The position numbers and the translations under genes are program-made. A stretch of 64,000 nt of DNA from JBBRHQ01 sp963815645 (GTDB lineage: Bacteria > Actinomycetota > Thermoleophilia > Solirubrobacterales > 70-9), in NCBI GenBank assembly GCA_963815645.1, contig CAWFHL010000002.1:310001-374000 (forward strand), written 5' to 3'. A model generated the notes under the pieces. That model worked only from the letters and a program-made list of their open reading frames with translations, searched no databases and was not told the DNA's origin. This document shows positions 28,098 through 37,284 of the stretch, in pieces (position 1 is the first letter of the stretch; every line of letters begins with the position of its first letter).

Positions 28098-29530
28098 CGG
28101 TCATCCCCCGGTCTCGAGTCAAAGCCGATCGCCTGCTCGAGGGCGTATGCAGCATCGAGCAGTCCCGCTTCGCCGAAAGCGGGCGCCGCGAGCTGGAAGC
28201 CGACCGGGAGCTGCGGGCCGCCCCCCTCGGGCTCGGCGAGTCCGGCGGGAATCGAGATCGCCGGGATCCCGGCCAGCGGCATCGGCACGGTGAAGAAGTC
28301 GTTCAGGTACATCGCCAGCGGGTCGTCCGTCTTCGCCCCCAGCTCGAAGGCAACCGACGGCGAGGTCGGGGTGACGACGAAGTCGACCGCCTCGAAGGCG
28401 CTTGCGAAGTCCTCGGCGATCTTCGTCCGGACCCGCTGCGCCCGCCCGTAGTAGGCCTCGTAGTAACCGGAGGAGAGGGCGTAGGTGCCGAGCATGATCC
28501 GGCGCTTGACCTCGTCGCCGAAGCCCTCCGCCCGGGTCCGCTCGTACATCTCCAGCAGGTCCTCGCCCTCCGCTCGCAGCCCGTAGCGGACGCCGTCGTA
28601 GCGGGAGAGATTGGTCGACGCCTCGGCCGGCGCGAGCACGTAGTAGGCCGAGATGCCGTGCTCGGCGTGCGGGAGGGGAACCTCGTCGATCTCTCCGCCG
28701 AGCCCCTTGATCACCCTCAGCGTCGCCTCGAAGCAGGCGCGGACCCCGGACTCCATCCCGTCGCCCGCCAGCTCCACCGGCACCCCGAAGCGCAGGCCGC
28801 GCAGATCCTCGCGCTGCGGGGTCCCGACTCCACCGGGTATCCCGACCGAGGTCGCGTCGCAGGGATCGCGGCCTTCCATCGCGGCGAGCAGCAGCGCCGC
28901 GTCGGTGACGTCCCGGGTCAGCGGCCCGCATTGGTCCAGGGAGGAAGCGAAGGCGATCATCCCGTAGCGGGAGATCGCCCCATAGGTCGGCTTCATGCCG
29001 ACGATCCCGCAAAGGGACGCGGGCTGGCGGATCGAGCCCCCGGTGTCGGTCCCGATCGCGCAGGGAGCCAGGCTGCCGGCGACCGAGGCGGCAGACCCCC
29101 CCGAGGAGCCGCCGGGGACGCGGGCGCGATCCCAGGGGTTGAGCACCGGCCCGTAGCCGGAGTTCTCGTTCGAGGAACCCATCGCGAACTCGTCCATGTT
29201 GGTCTTGCCGAGCAGCGTTGCCCCGGCCCCGCGCAGCCGGCGCACCGCGGTCGAGGTGTAGGGCGGCTCGTAGCCCTCGAGGATGCGTGAGCCCGCCGTG
29301 GTGGGCACGCCCTCGGTGCAGAAGATGTCCTTGACCGCGACGGGGATCCCGGAAAGCGGGCCTTCAGCCTCTCCCTGGTCGTCCTCGCGCTCCGCGGTCC
29401 ACAGGTAGGCGTTGAGCTCGTCCCCCGCTGCCGCCTCCTGCCAGGCGAGCCGGTACTCCGCACTGCCGAGTTCGCCGGCGCTGATTCGCAAGGCCGCCTC
29501 GGCGACCGTCAGATCGAGGAGGTCGCCCAA
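28094..29530 (-). CDS. gatA: Asp-tRNA(Asn)/Glu-tRNA(Gln) amidotransferase subunit A
   Basis: Amidase-signature glutaminase subunit, 478 residues. Catalytic Lys in GIPVAVKDIFCTEG, cis-Ser and nucleophile Ser in CAIGTDTGGSIRQPASLCG, and the Gly/Ser loop VPGGSSGGSAASVAG are all present. The start is taken as the TTG at 29530, directly after the gatC stop; longer in-frame readings would overlap gatC and give an arginine/serine-rich non-native extension. Confidence 0.96.
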   Translation of the reverse strand: MGDLLDLTVAEAALRISAGELGSAEYRLAWQEAAAGDELNAYLWTAEREDDQGEAEGPLSGIPVAVKDIFCTEGVPTTAGSRILEGYEPPYTSTAVRRLRGAGATLLGKTNMDEFAMGSSNENSGYGPVLNPWDRARVPGGSSGGSAASVAGSLAPCAIGTDTGGSIRQPASLCGIVGMKPTYGAISRYGMIAFASSLDQCGPLTRDVTDAALLLAAMEGRDPCDATSVGIPGGVGTPQREDLRGLRFGVPVELAGDGMESGVRACFEATLRVIKGLGGEIDEVPLPHAEHGISAYYVLAPAEASTNLSRYDGVRYGLRAEGEDLLEMYERTRAEGFGDEVKRRIMLGTYALSSGYYEAYYGRAQRVRTKIAEDFASAFEAVDFVVTPTSPSVAFELGAKTDDPLAMYLNDFFTVPMPLAGIPAISIPAGLAEPEGGGPQLPVGFQLAAPAFGEAGLLDAAYALEQAIGFDSRPGDDR

Positions 29531-29531
29531 C

Positions 29532-29822
29532 CTAGGCCTCTGCCTGCGGCGAGGGGACCCGGAAGGCGCCTTCCTCTGGGTCAGGCGCCTGCGCGAGGAT
29601 CTGCTCACGTGGCCAGCTGGGGCGCGGCTCGTCCTCGCGAAGCACGTTCTCGAGTGCCACCACGTGGGCGGTCGGCTCGACCTCGTCGAGGTCGAGCTCA
29701 GCGATCCTGTCGACGTGCTCGAGCACATGCGAGAGCTCCCCGGCCATCCGCTCGAGCTCGGGCTCGGTCAGCGCCAGGCGCGAGAGCCTGGCGACGTGGA
29801 GCACCTGGTCGCGGTCGATCAT
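29532..29822 (-). CDS. gatC: Asp-tRNA(Asn)/Glu-tRNA(Gln) amidotransferase subunit C
   Basis: 96-residue stabilising subunit: IDRDQVLHVARLSRLALTEP at the N terminus, SHVLEHVDRIAELDLDEVEP in the middle, then the extended tail (LREDEPRPSWPREQILAQAP) that wraps GatA and GatB. First gene of the operon. TAATAT lies 7 nt before the ATG with no ribosome site, pointing to a leaderless transcript. Confidence 0.95.
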   Translation of the reverse strand: MIDRDQVLHVARLSRLALTEPELERMAGELSHVLEHVDRIAELDLDEVEPTAHVVALENVLREDEPRPSWPREQILAQAPDPEEGAFRVPSPQAEA

Positions 29823-29829
29823 GCCGGGG

Positions 29830-29849
29830 ATATTAGGGGCGGATAGAGT
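29830..29849. promoter_or_regulatory. divergent -10 elements for gatC and the small membrane gene
   Basis: TAATAT on the minus strand (29835-29830) is 7 nt before the gatC ATG; TAGAGT on the plus strand (29844-29849) is 9 nt before the ATG at 29859. Only 36 bp separate the two starts, so both promoters must be compact. Confidence 0.5.
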
Positions 29850-29858
29850 CCCGCCGCG

Positions 29859-30302
29859 ATGCGTGGGGAGAAGGCAGAGAGGTTCGTCGTCGCCAACCTG
29901 AGACTGCTCGCGGTCAGTTTCGCGGTGGTCGGGATCCTCTTCATCGCGGTGCCCAACGGGGTCCTCGACGTGATCTCCGACCTCGGCGATCAGATCGGCG
30001 GTTTCACCCGCGCTCCGCAGACCACCGAGAAGTTCTGGCTCGGCCTTGCCTTCGCCTACATGGTGGTGATCACGGGGATCTGCGCAGTGGTCCAGGCCGA
30101 CGTGGTGCGCTACCGCCCCTTGTTGCTGGTTCTGGCTGCTGGGAAGACCGCCTCTTCGCTGACCACCGGCGCCTTCTATTTCTTCGACTCCGACGTCTTC
30201 ATCTACCTGCTCAACTTCCTGGTCGACGGCTCCCTGGCGATCCTGGCCCTCTGGCTGTGGTCGCTGTGCGGCCGGGTCGGGCGCCCGGCGGCGCCCGGCT
30301 GA
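29859..30302 (+). CDS. four-helix membrane protein of unknown function
   Basis: 147 residues with four predicted membrane helices (LLAVSFAVVGILFIAV; FWLGLAFAYMVVITGICAVV; YRPLLLVLAAGKTASSLTTG; IYLLNFLVDGSLAILALWL) and short charged loops. Not recognised as a named family. A leaderless start is likely (TAGAGT 9 nt upstream). Its TGA is in the same frame as, and 60 bp upstream of, the first ATG of the following GMC oxidoreductase, which suggests an operon. Confidence 0.65.
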   Translation: MRGEKAERFVVANLRLLAVSFAVVGILFIAVPNGVLDVISDLGDQIGGFTRAPQTTEKFWLGLAFAYMVVITGICAVVQADVVRYRPLLLVLAAGKTASSLTTGAFYFFDSDVFIYLLNFLVDGSLAILALWLWSLCGRVGRPAAPG

Positions 30303-30362
30303 AGGCGGCCGCCGGGGCTCTCTGCCGCCGAGAGACGCACGCTGTCGGCGATCTGCGAGGCG

Positions 30363-32207
30363 ATGGCGCCCGGCGTCGGCGGCCTCCCTGCCGCCGAATC
30401 CGAGGTGGACGTCTCGACCCCTGTCGCCGGTTTCCTCGGAGGGCTGCCGGCTCGCAACCTGAAGCGGCTGCGACTCGCCCTGCGGGGATTCGAGCTGCTG
30501 CCCTTTCCCTGGCGCTTCAGCCGGCTCGACCTCGGCGCCCGGGAGGATTTCCTCGCCCGGATGGAGACCTCGCGCTTCGGGCCCTACCGGGACCTTCTGC
30601 TGATGGCCAAGGTCCTCTGCACCCTCGGCTACGCGGTCGCCCCCGAGGTCCGCGAGCGAATCGGCTACTCGATCCGCTGCGGCCTCGCCGACGGCGGCTC
30701 CCCGGCCCCCGCGACACCCCTCGGTGAGACCTCCGCCCCGGCGGGCGGCGAGGAATGCGACGTCGTCATCGTCGGCTCGGGAGCCGGCGGCGCCGCCGCC
30801 GCCGCCGGCCTCGCCGAGGCCGGATTGGGGGTGATCGTCCTCGAGGCTGGCGGGCACTACGACCGCGACACATATCCGGCCGACCCGCTGGAGGCGATCG
30901 CCAGCCTCTACCGCGAGCGCGGGCTGACCGTCGCCGAGGGACGCCCGCCGGTGCCGATCCCGGTCGGAAGGGCGGTCGGCGGCACCACGGTGATCAACTC
31001 GGGGACCTGCTTCCGGGCTCCGGAGCCGGTCCTCGAGCGCTGGCGCCGGGATTTCGGCGTCGATTGGGCCGGCAGCCTCGACCCCGAGTACTCCGAGGCC
31101 GAGGAGTTCCTGCGGGTCACCCCTCTCGACCCGGAGCGGATGGGTCGCAACGGCCAGCTGGCAATGGAAGGGGCCACCGCGCTCGGGGCCAGCGGCGGGC
31201 CGATTTCGCGAAACGCGGGCAGCTGCGTGCAGTGCAGCTCCTGCCCCTTCGGCTGCGCGATCGACGCCAAGCGCGGCATGCACGTCTCCTACCTGCCGCG
31301 GGCGGTCGCCGCCGGCGCCCGCCTGCGGGCCGACGTCGAGGTCACCCGGGTCACGGTCGAGAACGGCCGTGCAAGCGGGGTCGAGTGCCTCGCGGGGGAA
31401 CCTGGCGAGCGCAACGGGTCACGCCGCCCGTACGCGGTGCGGGCCCGGGCCGTGGTTATTGCGGCCGGCGCCCTGGGAACGCCCGAGCTGCTGTTGCGTT
31501 CCGATCTCGGCGGGTCGCAGGTCGGCCGCAACCTCCACATCCACCCCGCCTGCTGGGTCGGCGCCCTCTACCCGGAGGAGGTCCGCGGCTGGGAGGGCGT
31601 GATGCAGAGCTACTACATCGACCAGTGGGAGCCGCAGTCGATCCTGCTCGAGGCGACCTTCACCCCCCTGCCCTTCGGGGGAGCGTGGCTGCCGGGGACC
31701 GGACGCAGCCACCAGCTAGCGATGCTCGGCTACGCCAACGTCGGGTCGATCGGAGTGCATCTCTCGGATCGCTCCTCCGGTCGGGTGGGACTCGCCTGGG
31801 ACGGCTCGCTGAGGACCACCTATGCACTCAGCGACGAAGATGCCCGGAGGCTGACCTTCGGCATCGCCCGGGCCGCCGAGGTCCACTTCGCCGCGGGCGC
31901 GGCGGAGGTCTACCCGAACATCGGCCGCGCCGCCGCCCTTCGACCGGGCGACCTGGCGGCCTTCGAGGCAACCTCCTTCCGCCCCGCCGAGCTGCGCCTC
32001 GAGGCATTCCATCCGATGGGGACGGCGAGGATCGCCGACGATCAGGCGGCAGGAGTCTGCGCCGCGGACGGCTCGGTCCATGGCATCGAGAACCTGCACG
32101 TCGCCGACGCAGCTCTCTTCCCGACCTCGGTCGGGGTCAACCCGATGATGACCGTGATCGCCTTCTCCAAGCGGGTCGCGTCGGCGCTCGAAGCCAGACT
32201 CGCCTGA
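30363..32207 (+). CDS. GMC-family FAD oxidoreductase, long-chain alcohol oxidase-like
   Basis: 614 residues from the ATG at 30363. Residues 1-125 are an N-terminal helical region like that of fatty-alcohol oxidases; FAD-binding DVVIVGSGAGGAAAAAGLAE starts near residue 134, followed by PVGRAVGGTTVINSGTCFRA, the cysteine-rich NAGSCVQCSSCPFGCAIDAK and the C-terminal GMC block with HPMGTARIADD and SVGVNPMMTVIAFSKR (catalytic His/Asn). Likely oxidises an alcohol to an aldehyde. Similarity seems to run upstream of the ATG (LSAAERRTLSAICEA in frame), but no ATG, GTG or TTG exists between the preceding stop and 30363. Confidence 0.85.
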   Translation: MAPGVGGLPAAESEVDVSTPVAGFLGGLPARNLKRLRLALRGFELLPFPWRFSRLDLGAREDFLARMETSRFGPYRDLLLMAKVLCTLGYAVAPEVRERIGYSIRCGLADGGSPAPATPLGETSAPAGGEECDVVIVGSGAGGAAAAAGLAEAGLGVIVLEAGGHYDRDTYPADPLEAIASLYRERGLTVAEGRPPVPIPVGRAVGGTTVINSGTCFRAPEPVLERWRRDFGVDWAGSLDPEYSEAEEFLRVTPLDPERMGRNGQLAMEGATALGASGGPISRNAGSCVQCSSCPFGCAIDAKRGMHVSYLPRAVAAGARLRADVEVTRVTVENGRASGVECLAGEPGERNGSRRPYAVRARAVVIAAGALGTPELLLRSDLGGSQVGRNLHIHPACWVGALYPEEVRGWEGVMQSYYIDQWEPQSILLEATFTPLPFGGAWLPGTGRSHQLAMLGYANVGSIGVHLSDRSSGRVGLAWDGSLRTTYALSDEDARRLTFGIARAAEVHFAAGAAEVYPNIGRAAALRPGDLAAFEATSFRPAELRLEAFHPMGTARIADDQAAGVCAADGSVHGIENLHVADAALFPTSVGVNPMMTVIAFSKRVASALEARLA

Positions 32208-32227
32208 TCGGGGCCGAGCGGGTACGC

Positions 32228-32608
32228 TCAGGGCCGCTCGTCGTCCATCGCCGAGATCGACCCCGCGAAGGCGGTCAGCGACGCCGCCAGGGCCAGATAC
32301 AGGCCCAACTCCCGCCCGCCCGCAATCGGGTCGATCAGGCGGAAGAGAACGAAGCCGACGGCGATCCCGGAGGCGATCACGCTGAGCGTCGCCGCGACAA
32401 CCGGGAGATCGGTCTTCTGCTGCCCGGCGGAGAGCAGCGGCACTGCGATCGCGATCAGCGCCGCCGCCGCGACGAAAAGGTCACCTACCGCCATCGAGGA
32501 GAAGCCGCTTAGGCCCGGCTTGAACCAGGGCATCAGCAGCGAGAGCAGCAGGACGGCGCCGCCCAGCCCGGCGAGGAGCTCGCCCCTCCGGATCCTCGCG
32601 ACTCTCAC
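32228..32608 (-). CDS. small four-helix membrane protein
   Basis: 126 residues; a basic N terminus (RVARIRRGELLAGL) then four hydrophobic segments, the first followed by MPWFKPGLSGFSSM. The helix pattern and the tryptophan-containing loop after helix 1 match the neighbouring gene (FDWFSVSVSGGGFSTG), so the two look like diverged duplicates. No family recognised. Confidence 0.65.
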   Translation of the reverse strand: MRVARIRRGELLAGLGGAVLLLSLLMPWFKPGLSGFSSMAVGDLFVAAAALIAIAVPLLSAGQQKTDLPVVAATLSVIASGIAVGFVLFRLIDPIAGGRELGLYLALAASLTAFAGSISAMDDERP

Positions 32609-32638
32609 TCGCCCGCCGCGGGCGACGCGACGATCGCC

Positions 32639-33280
32639 CTACTGAACCCCGCCGCCCGGCGGCGGCTGCTGGGGGGGCGGAGGTTGCTGTTGGGGCGGCT
32701 GGGTCTCGGTGGGGGCCGGCGGCGGAGGTGGTGGTGGCGGAGGGGGCGGCGGGGCCGCTGCCGGCTGGTCCTGACCATGGCCCGGGTCCCCGGCGCCGGC
32801 GCCGGCGAAGCGGTCGGCGGCATCGGAGAAGGAGGTGTCGGCCTCCTGCATCCCCCGGTAGCCGCCATAAGTGATTCCCGCGGCCGCGATCAGCGAGAGA
32901 AAGATCCCGACCGTCGGGGAGACATCCACCGAGCCGCCGACGAACGACCCGCCGCCCGGGGTGTCGACTATCCGGTAGAGGATCAGCAGGACGCTGATCG
33001 CCCCGAGGACGGTGGTCGCGGTGCTGCCGTGCAGAGGAGCATCGAGGTCGGTCTCGCTCGCCTCGATCAGCGCGTGGCCGATCGCGACGGCGATCGTGAT
33101 CACCAGGAACCAGGGAATCCAGTCGAGTGCGTCCCAGGCGCTTCCCCCGCCGAGGCTCCCGGTCGAGAAGCCACCGCCGGACACCGAGACGCTGAACCAG
33201 TCAAAGAACATGAAAATGAACAGCAGGAATGCTGAGACGGCGGCGATCTTCTCGCCCATTCCAAGCCGGTCTAGGTCCAT
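32639..33280 (-). CDS. four-helix membrane protein with polyproline C terminus
   Basis: 213 residues. Helix 1 AAVSAFLLFIFMFFDWFSV, helix 2 IPWFLVITIAVAIGHALIE, helix 3 TTVLGAISVLLILYRIV, helix 4 VGIFLSLIAAAGITYGGY, then a soluble tail with a run of twelve prolines and PPQQQPPPPQQPPPGGG. AGGAG lies 7 nt before the ATG. Paralogous in layout to the downstream gene. Polyproline tails often serve as docking segments; the partner is unknown. Confidence 0.7.
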   Translation of the reverse strand: MDLDRLGMGEKIAAVSAFLLFIFMFFDWFSVSVSGGGFSTGSLGGGSAWDALDWIPWFLVITIAVAIGHALIEASETDLDAPLHGSTATTVLGAISVLLILYRIVDTPGGGSFVGGSVDVSPTVGIFLSLIAAAGITYGGYRGMQEADTSFSDAADRFAGAGAGDPGHGQDQPAAAPPPPPPPPPPPPAPTETQPPQQQPPPPQQPPPGGGVQ

Positions 33281-33398
33281 CAGGCGCTCCTCTTTGGGGG
33301 CTGGGGATCAGGGCCAGGGTACACCCGCCCGACGGCGGAATTTCCGTCCTGCCGACCGTCCGTCCAGATCGCTTCCGAAAGCCGCTTTCCCGCTTCGC

Positions 33399-34256
33399 TC
33401 AGCCGATCGCAGCGCGCGCCTTCGCCGCCTCCAGCGTGTTGACCATCAGCATCGCGATGGTCATCGGGCCGACGCCCCCTGGCACCGGTGTCAGAGCCGC
33501 GGCGACGGCGCTGACGGCGCCGAAATCGACGTCCCCCTTGAGGCCCTGATCGGTGCGGTTCATGCCGACGTCGATCACCGCTGCGCCGGGCTTCACAGCG
33601 GCGGCTCCGATCAGCTCCGGGACCCCCACCGCGGCGACCAGGACGTCGGCGCGCGCGCAGGTCGCGTCCAGGTCACGAGTGCGCGAGTGGCATGTGGTCA
33701 CGGTCGCGTTCCTGCCGAGCAGCAGGCTGGCCAGGGGTCGTCCGACCAGGCTGGAGCGGCCGACGACTACCGCCTCCGCCCCCTCGAGCTCCACCCCGGC
33801 GTGATCGAGCAGCTCGATCACGCCGGCGGGCGTGCAGGGGACCAGGCCCGGGGCGCCGCTCGCCAGCAGCCCGGCGTTGGTCGGCGTGAGCCCGTCGACG
33901 TCCTTGCTCGGGTTGATCTCGGCCACGATCCTCCGCGGCGGGATGTGATCGGGCAGCGGCAACTGCACGAGGATCCCGTCTACCTCGTCGTCGCTGTTCA
34001 GGCGGCGCAGAAGCAGAACCAGCTCGCCTTCGGAAACGTCCGCCGGAAGCTCGTGATGGAGCGAGCGGATGCCCGCCTCCTCGCAGGCCCGGTGCTTGTT
34101 GGCGACGTAGATGCGGGACGCGGGGTCCTCGCCGACCAGCACCGTCGCCAGGCTTGGGATCCGGCCGGTTTCAGCCACGTACTCAATCACCTCGGCTCGC
34201 GCCCGTTCGCGGACCTCGGCCGAGACCGCCTTGCCGTCGATCAGCCGCGCCGCCAT
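33399..34256 (-). CDS. folD: bifunctional methylene-THF dehydrogenase/methenyl-THF cyclohydrolase
   Basis: 285 residues. Catalytic Lys region SRIYVANKHRACEEAGI, the VDGILVQLPLPDHI signature, NAGLLASGAPGLVPCTPAGV, the NADP site VVVGRSSLVGRPLASLLLGR and the C-terminal VPGGVGPMTIAMLMVNTLEA. Interconverts methylene- and formyl-THF for purines and one-carbon metabolism. The ATG overlaps the helicase gene stop by one base. Confidence 0.97.
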   Translation of the reverse strand: MAARLIDGKAVSAEVRERARAEVIEYVAETGRIPSLATVLVGEDPASRIYVANKHRACEEAGIRSLHHELPADVSEGELVLLLRRLNSDDEVDGILVQLPLPDHIPPRRIVAEINPSKDVDGLTPTNAGLLASGAPGLVPCTPAGVIELLDHAGVELEGAEAVVVGRSSLVGRPLASLLLGRNATVTTCHSRTRDLDATCARADVLVAAVGVPELIGAAAVKPGAAVIDVGMNRTDQGLKGDVDFGAVSAVAAALTPVPGGVGPMTIAMLMVNTLEAAKARAAIG

Positions 34257-36508
34257 CAGCGCCTGCGAATCGGCGCGTAGTCGGCCATCAGCTTGCGCTC
34301 GGAGCCGTCGGCGGCGAAGCGGACGACGACCACCCCGCCCGGCTCGACCGCCGTGACCACCCCGTCGCCGAAGCTCGCGTGGACGATGTCGTCGCCGGTC
34401 TCCAGTTCGAGCGCCGGGCCGGCCTGCACCGCGGGCACCGACCCGCTCCCTGTCCCCCAGCCGAGCGCGCCGGCGCCCGGGGCGCTGGAGTGGCGCTCGG
34501 TCAGCTCCGCCGGCAGCTCGTCGATGAAGCGCGAGGGGATGTTGCGCTCCGGACGGCCGCCGAAGATGCGGCGCTCCCGAGCCCAGGTCAGGTACAGGCG
34601 CTTGCGGGCCCGGGTCAGTCCGACGTAGCAGAGGCGCCGCTCCTCCTCCTCTCCCCCCTCCTCCAGCGCCCGCATGTGGGGGAATACCCCCTCCTCGCAG
34701 CCGACCATGAAGACGGTGTCGTACTCAAGACCCTTGGCGTTGTGGAGCGTCATCAGCGTGATCAGCGACTCGTCGGCGCGGATGCCGTCCTGGTCGGTAT
34801 AGAGGGAGATCTGCTCGAGGAACTCCTGCAGCGCGCTGATCTCGGCGGCGCCCTCGAGCTCCCGGTTGGCGTCGAACTCGGCGGCGACACCGATCAGCTC
34901 CCCGAGGTTCTCGACCCGTCCCTCGGCCTCGATCGTGCGCTCCGCCTCGAGCGCCTCCAGATAACCGGTCTCGCGCAGGGTCGCCTCGAGCAGTGGCGCG
35001 ACCGGGCCGCCGGCGCTCTCCCGCAGCGCCTCGATCGTCTCGTGGAAGCGGCCCACCGCCTTCACCGCGGCGGCGCCGAGGCCAGGCACTCGGGCGGGAT
35101 CAGCGGCCACCTCGGCGATCGGCAGCCCGGTGGTATTCGAGTGCGAGGCGAGGCGCGCCTGGCTGGTGGTGCCGATGCCGCGCCGCGGCGAGTTGACGAC
35201 CCGCGCGAAGGAGATCGCGTCGGACGGGTTGGCGAGCAGGCTGAGGTAGGCGATCGCGTCCTTGATCTCGGCCCGCTCGTAGAACTTGGTCCCACCGATC
35301 ACCTGGTAGGGGAGCTCAAAGCGCACCAGCGTGTCTTCGAGCACCCTGCTCATCGCGTTGGTGCGGTAGAAGACGGCGACCTCCTCGCGGGGAACACCCT
35401 CCTCGCCCTCGAGCCGCTCTATCTCCCCGGCGACCCAGCGGGCTTCTTCGTGCTCGTCGGCGAGCTCGGCGAGCTGCACCGGCTCCCCGCCCTCGATCTC
35501 GGTCCACAGGGTCTTCGGCCGGTTCGAGCGGTTGCGCTCGATCAGCGCATTTGCGGCCCCGAGGATCGTCTGCGTCGAGCGGTAGTTCTGCTCGAGCTTG
35601 ACCACCTGGGCGGTGGGGAAGTCGCTCTCGAAATCGAGGATGTTGCGGATCTCGGCGGCCCGGAAGCTGTAGATCGACTGGAAATCATCTCCGACGACCA
35701 TCAGGTTCTGCTGCTCGCCGGCGAGCAGCTGAAGCAGCCGGTACTGAACGTGGTTCGTGTCCTGGTACTCGTCGACCAGGACGTGGTGGAAGGCGGCTTG
35801 CCAGCGTTCCCGGGAGGCCTCGAAGAGCTCCATCACGTTCACGGTGCGGACCAGCAGGTCGTCGAAGTCCATCGCGTTCGCCTCGAGCATCCGCTTCTCG
35901 TAGAGGGTGTAGGCCTCCGCCGCGGCCTCCTCGAACACCGAGCCCTGGGCCGCGGCGTAGCTGACCGCGTCCACCAGCCGGTTCTTCGCCGCCGAGATCT
36001 GCGCCCGTACCGCCCGCGGCGGATAGCGCTTCGGGTCGATCTCCAGCTCATCCATGCAGCGCTTGATCATCCGCAGCGAGTCCGCCTCGTCGTAGATCGT
36101 GAAGGCGCGCGAGTAGCCGAGGCGCTCGGCGTCGGCGCGGAGCATCCTCGCGCAGGCCGAATGGAAGGTCGTCACCCACATCGCCCTCACCGCCCGCCCG
36201 ACCAGGCCCCCGACCCGCTCGCGCATCTCGGTCGCCGCCTTGTTGGTGAAGGTGATCGCGAGGATCTCCCCGGGGCGCGCCGTGCCGGTGGCCAGCAGGT
36301 AGGCGATCCGGTGGGTCAGCACCCGGGTTTTCCCGGAGCCCGCTCCCGCGAGGACGAGCAGCGGCCCCTCCCCGTGCTCGACCGCCTCCTGCTGCGGCCC
36401 GTTGAGGTCTGCGAGCAGGCGCTCGACCCGGTCCGCCCCGGGCGCGGTCGGCGCGCCGGCGCCCTCGACGGGCCCTTCGGGGGCGCCGGGCTCCGTGATC
36501 GCTCTCAC
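34256..36508 (-). CDS. pcrA: UvrD/PcrA-type superfamily 1 DNA helicase
   Basis: About 750 residues from the GTG at 36508. Motif I GPLLVLAGAGSGKTRVLTHR, Ia ITFTNKAATEMRERV, II VLVDEYQDTN, III MVVGDDFQSIYSFR, IV VVKLEQNYRSTQTI, V LMTLHNAKGLEYDTVFMV, VI CYVGLTRARKRLYL, and a C-terminal PcrA-type Tudor-like tail (VHASFGDGVVTAVE). 3'-5' helicase for repair and for clearing RecA or transcription blocks. The start avoids the overlapping cysE coding region; a longer frame upstream is Arg/Ser-rich shadow sequence. Confidence 0.93.
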   Translation of the reverse strand: MRAITEPGAPEGPVEGAGAPTAPGADRVERLLADLNGPQQEAVEHGEGPLLVLAGAGSGKTRVLTHRIAYLLATGTARPGEILAITFTNKAATEMRERVGGLVGRAVRAMWVTTFHSACARMLRADAERLGYSRAFTIYDEADSLRMIKRCMDELEIDPKRYPPRAVRAQISAAKNRLVDAVSYAAAQGSVFEEAAAEAYTLYEKRMLEANAMDFDDLLVRTVNVMELFEASRERWQAAFHHVLVDEYQDTNHVQYRLLQLLAGEQQNLMVVGDDFQSIYSFRAAEIRNILDFESDFPTAQVVKLEQNYRSTQTILGAANALIERNRSNRPKTLWTEIEGGEPVQLAELADEHEEARWVAGEIERLEGEEGVPREEVAVFYRTNAMSRVLEDTLVRFELPYQVIGGTKFYERAEIKDAIAYLSLLANPSDAISFARVVNSPRRGIGTTSQARLASHSNTTGLPIAEVAADPARVPGLGAAAVKAVGRFHETIEALRESAGGPVAPLLEATLRETGYLEALEAERTIEAEGRVENLGELIGVAAEFDANRELEGAAEISALQEFLEQISLYTDQDGIRADESLITLMTLHNAKGLEYDTVFMVGCEEGVFPHMRALEEGGEEEERRLCYVGLTRARKRLYLTWARERRIFGGRPERNIPSRFIDELPAELTERHSSAPGAGALGWGTGSGSVPAVQAGPALELETGDDIVHASFGDGVVTAVEPGGVVVVRFAADGSERKLMADYAPIRRR

Positions 36509-36539
36509 CCGGCTCAGGATATCCCGGGCCTCGGCGGGC

Positions 36540-37277
36540 TCAGCCGCCGGCAGAGGAGCGTCCCCGCTTGGGGCGAAGCTCGTGGACCGACGGATCCGGC
36601 TGCTCGCCTCCCTCGACCTCCGCGAGGCGCCGCTCGAGCACTGCGATTCGCTCCGAGAGGGCCTTGATCGCATCCGCCACCGGGTCCGGGAGGTGGATCC
36701 AATCTGCGTCCGGACCCTCCACCGGCTTGCCCTCGACCCGAACCGGGTGCCCGGGGTTGCCGACCACTGTCGAGCTGGGCGGGACGTCCTCGACCACGAC
36801 CGTGTTCGCCCCAACCCGGGCCCCGTCGCCGACCGTGATCGGTCCCAGCAGCTTCGCCCCGGATCCGATCGTCACGCTGTCGCCAAGGGTCGGGTGGCGC
36901 TTGCCGCGCTGGAACCCGGTTCCACCGAGTGTCACTCCCTGGTAGACGGTGACCCGCTCGCCGACCTCCACCGTCTCGCCGATCACCACCCCGGAGCCGT
37001 GATCGATGAAAAAGTCCCCGCCGATCCGTGCCGCAGGGTGAATCTCCACCCCGGTGACCGAGCGGCTGACATAGGCGATCGCCATCGGCGCCAGCGGCAC
37101 CCTCGCATCGTGCAGGACATGGGCCACCCGGTGGGCGAGGATCGCCTGCACCCCCGCCCAGCTGGCGAGGATCTCGACCGAGGAGGCGCCCCGCGCCGCC
37201 GGATCGCGGTCTCGCGCAGCGGCGACGTCGGAGCGAATCTCGCCGATCATCCTGCTCAATGTCCCCAGGCCCAACAT
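36540..37277 (-). CDS. cysE: serine O-acetyltransferase
   Basis: 245 residues. Left-handed beta-helix with ARIGGDFFIDHGSGVVIGET, VTVYQGVTLGGTGFQRGKRH (catalytic His region) and SGAKLLGPITVGDGARVGAN; the C-terminal tail is long and acidic (LERRLAEVEGGEQPDPS). Acetylates serine for cysteine synthesis. The ATG at 37277 follows the cysK stop by 7 nt, and its GAGG ribosome site overlaps that stop. Confidence 0.95.
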   Translation of the reverse strand: MLGLGTLSRMIGEIRSDVAAARDRDPAARGASSVEILASWAGVQAILAHRVAHVLHDARVPLAPMAIAYVSRSVTGVEIHPAARIGGDFFIDHGSGVVIGETVEVGERVTVYQGVTLGGTGFQRGKRHPTLGDSVTIGSGAKLLGPITVGDGARVGANTVVVEDVPPSSTVVGNPGHPVRVEGKPVEGPDADWIHLPDPVADAIKALSERIAVLERRLAEVEGGEQPDPSVHELRPKRGRSSAGG

Positions 37278-37284
37278 GCTCGCC

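Noticed and set aside
34154..36667. Long plus-strand open frame of over 800 codons
   Set aside because: It is antisense to the clear PcrA helicase gene; its composition (Asp/Arg/Gly/Leu-rich, low complexity) is typical of GC-rich shadow frames.
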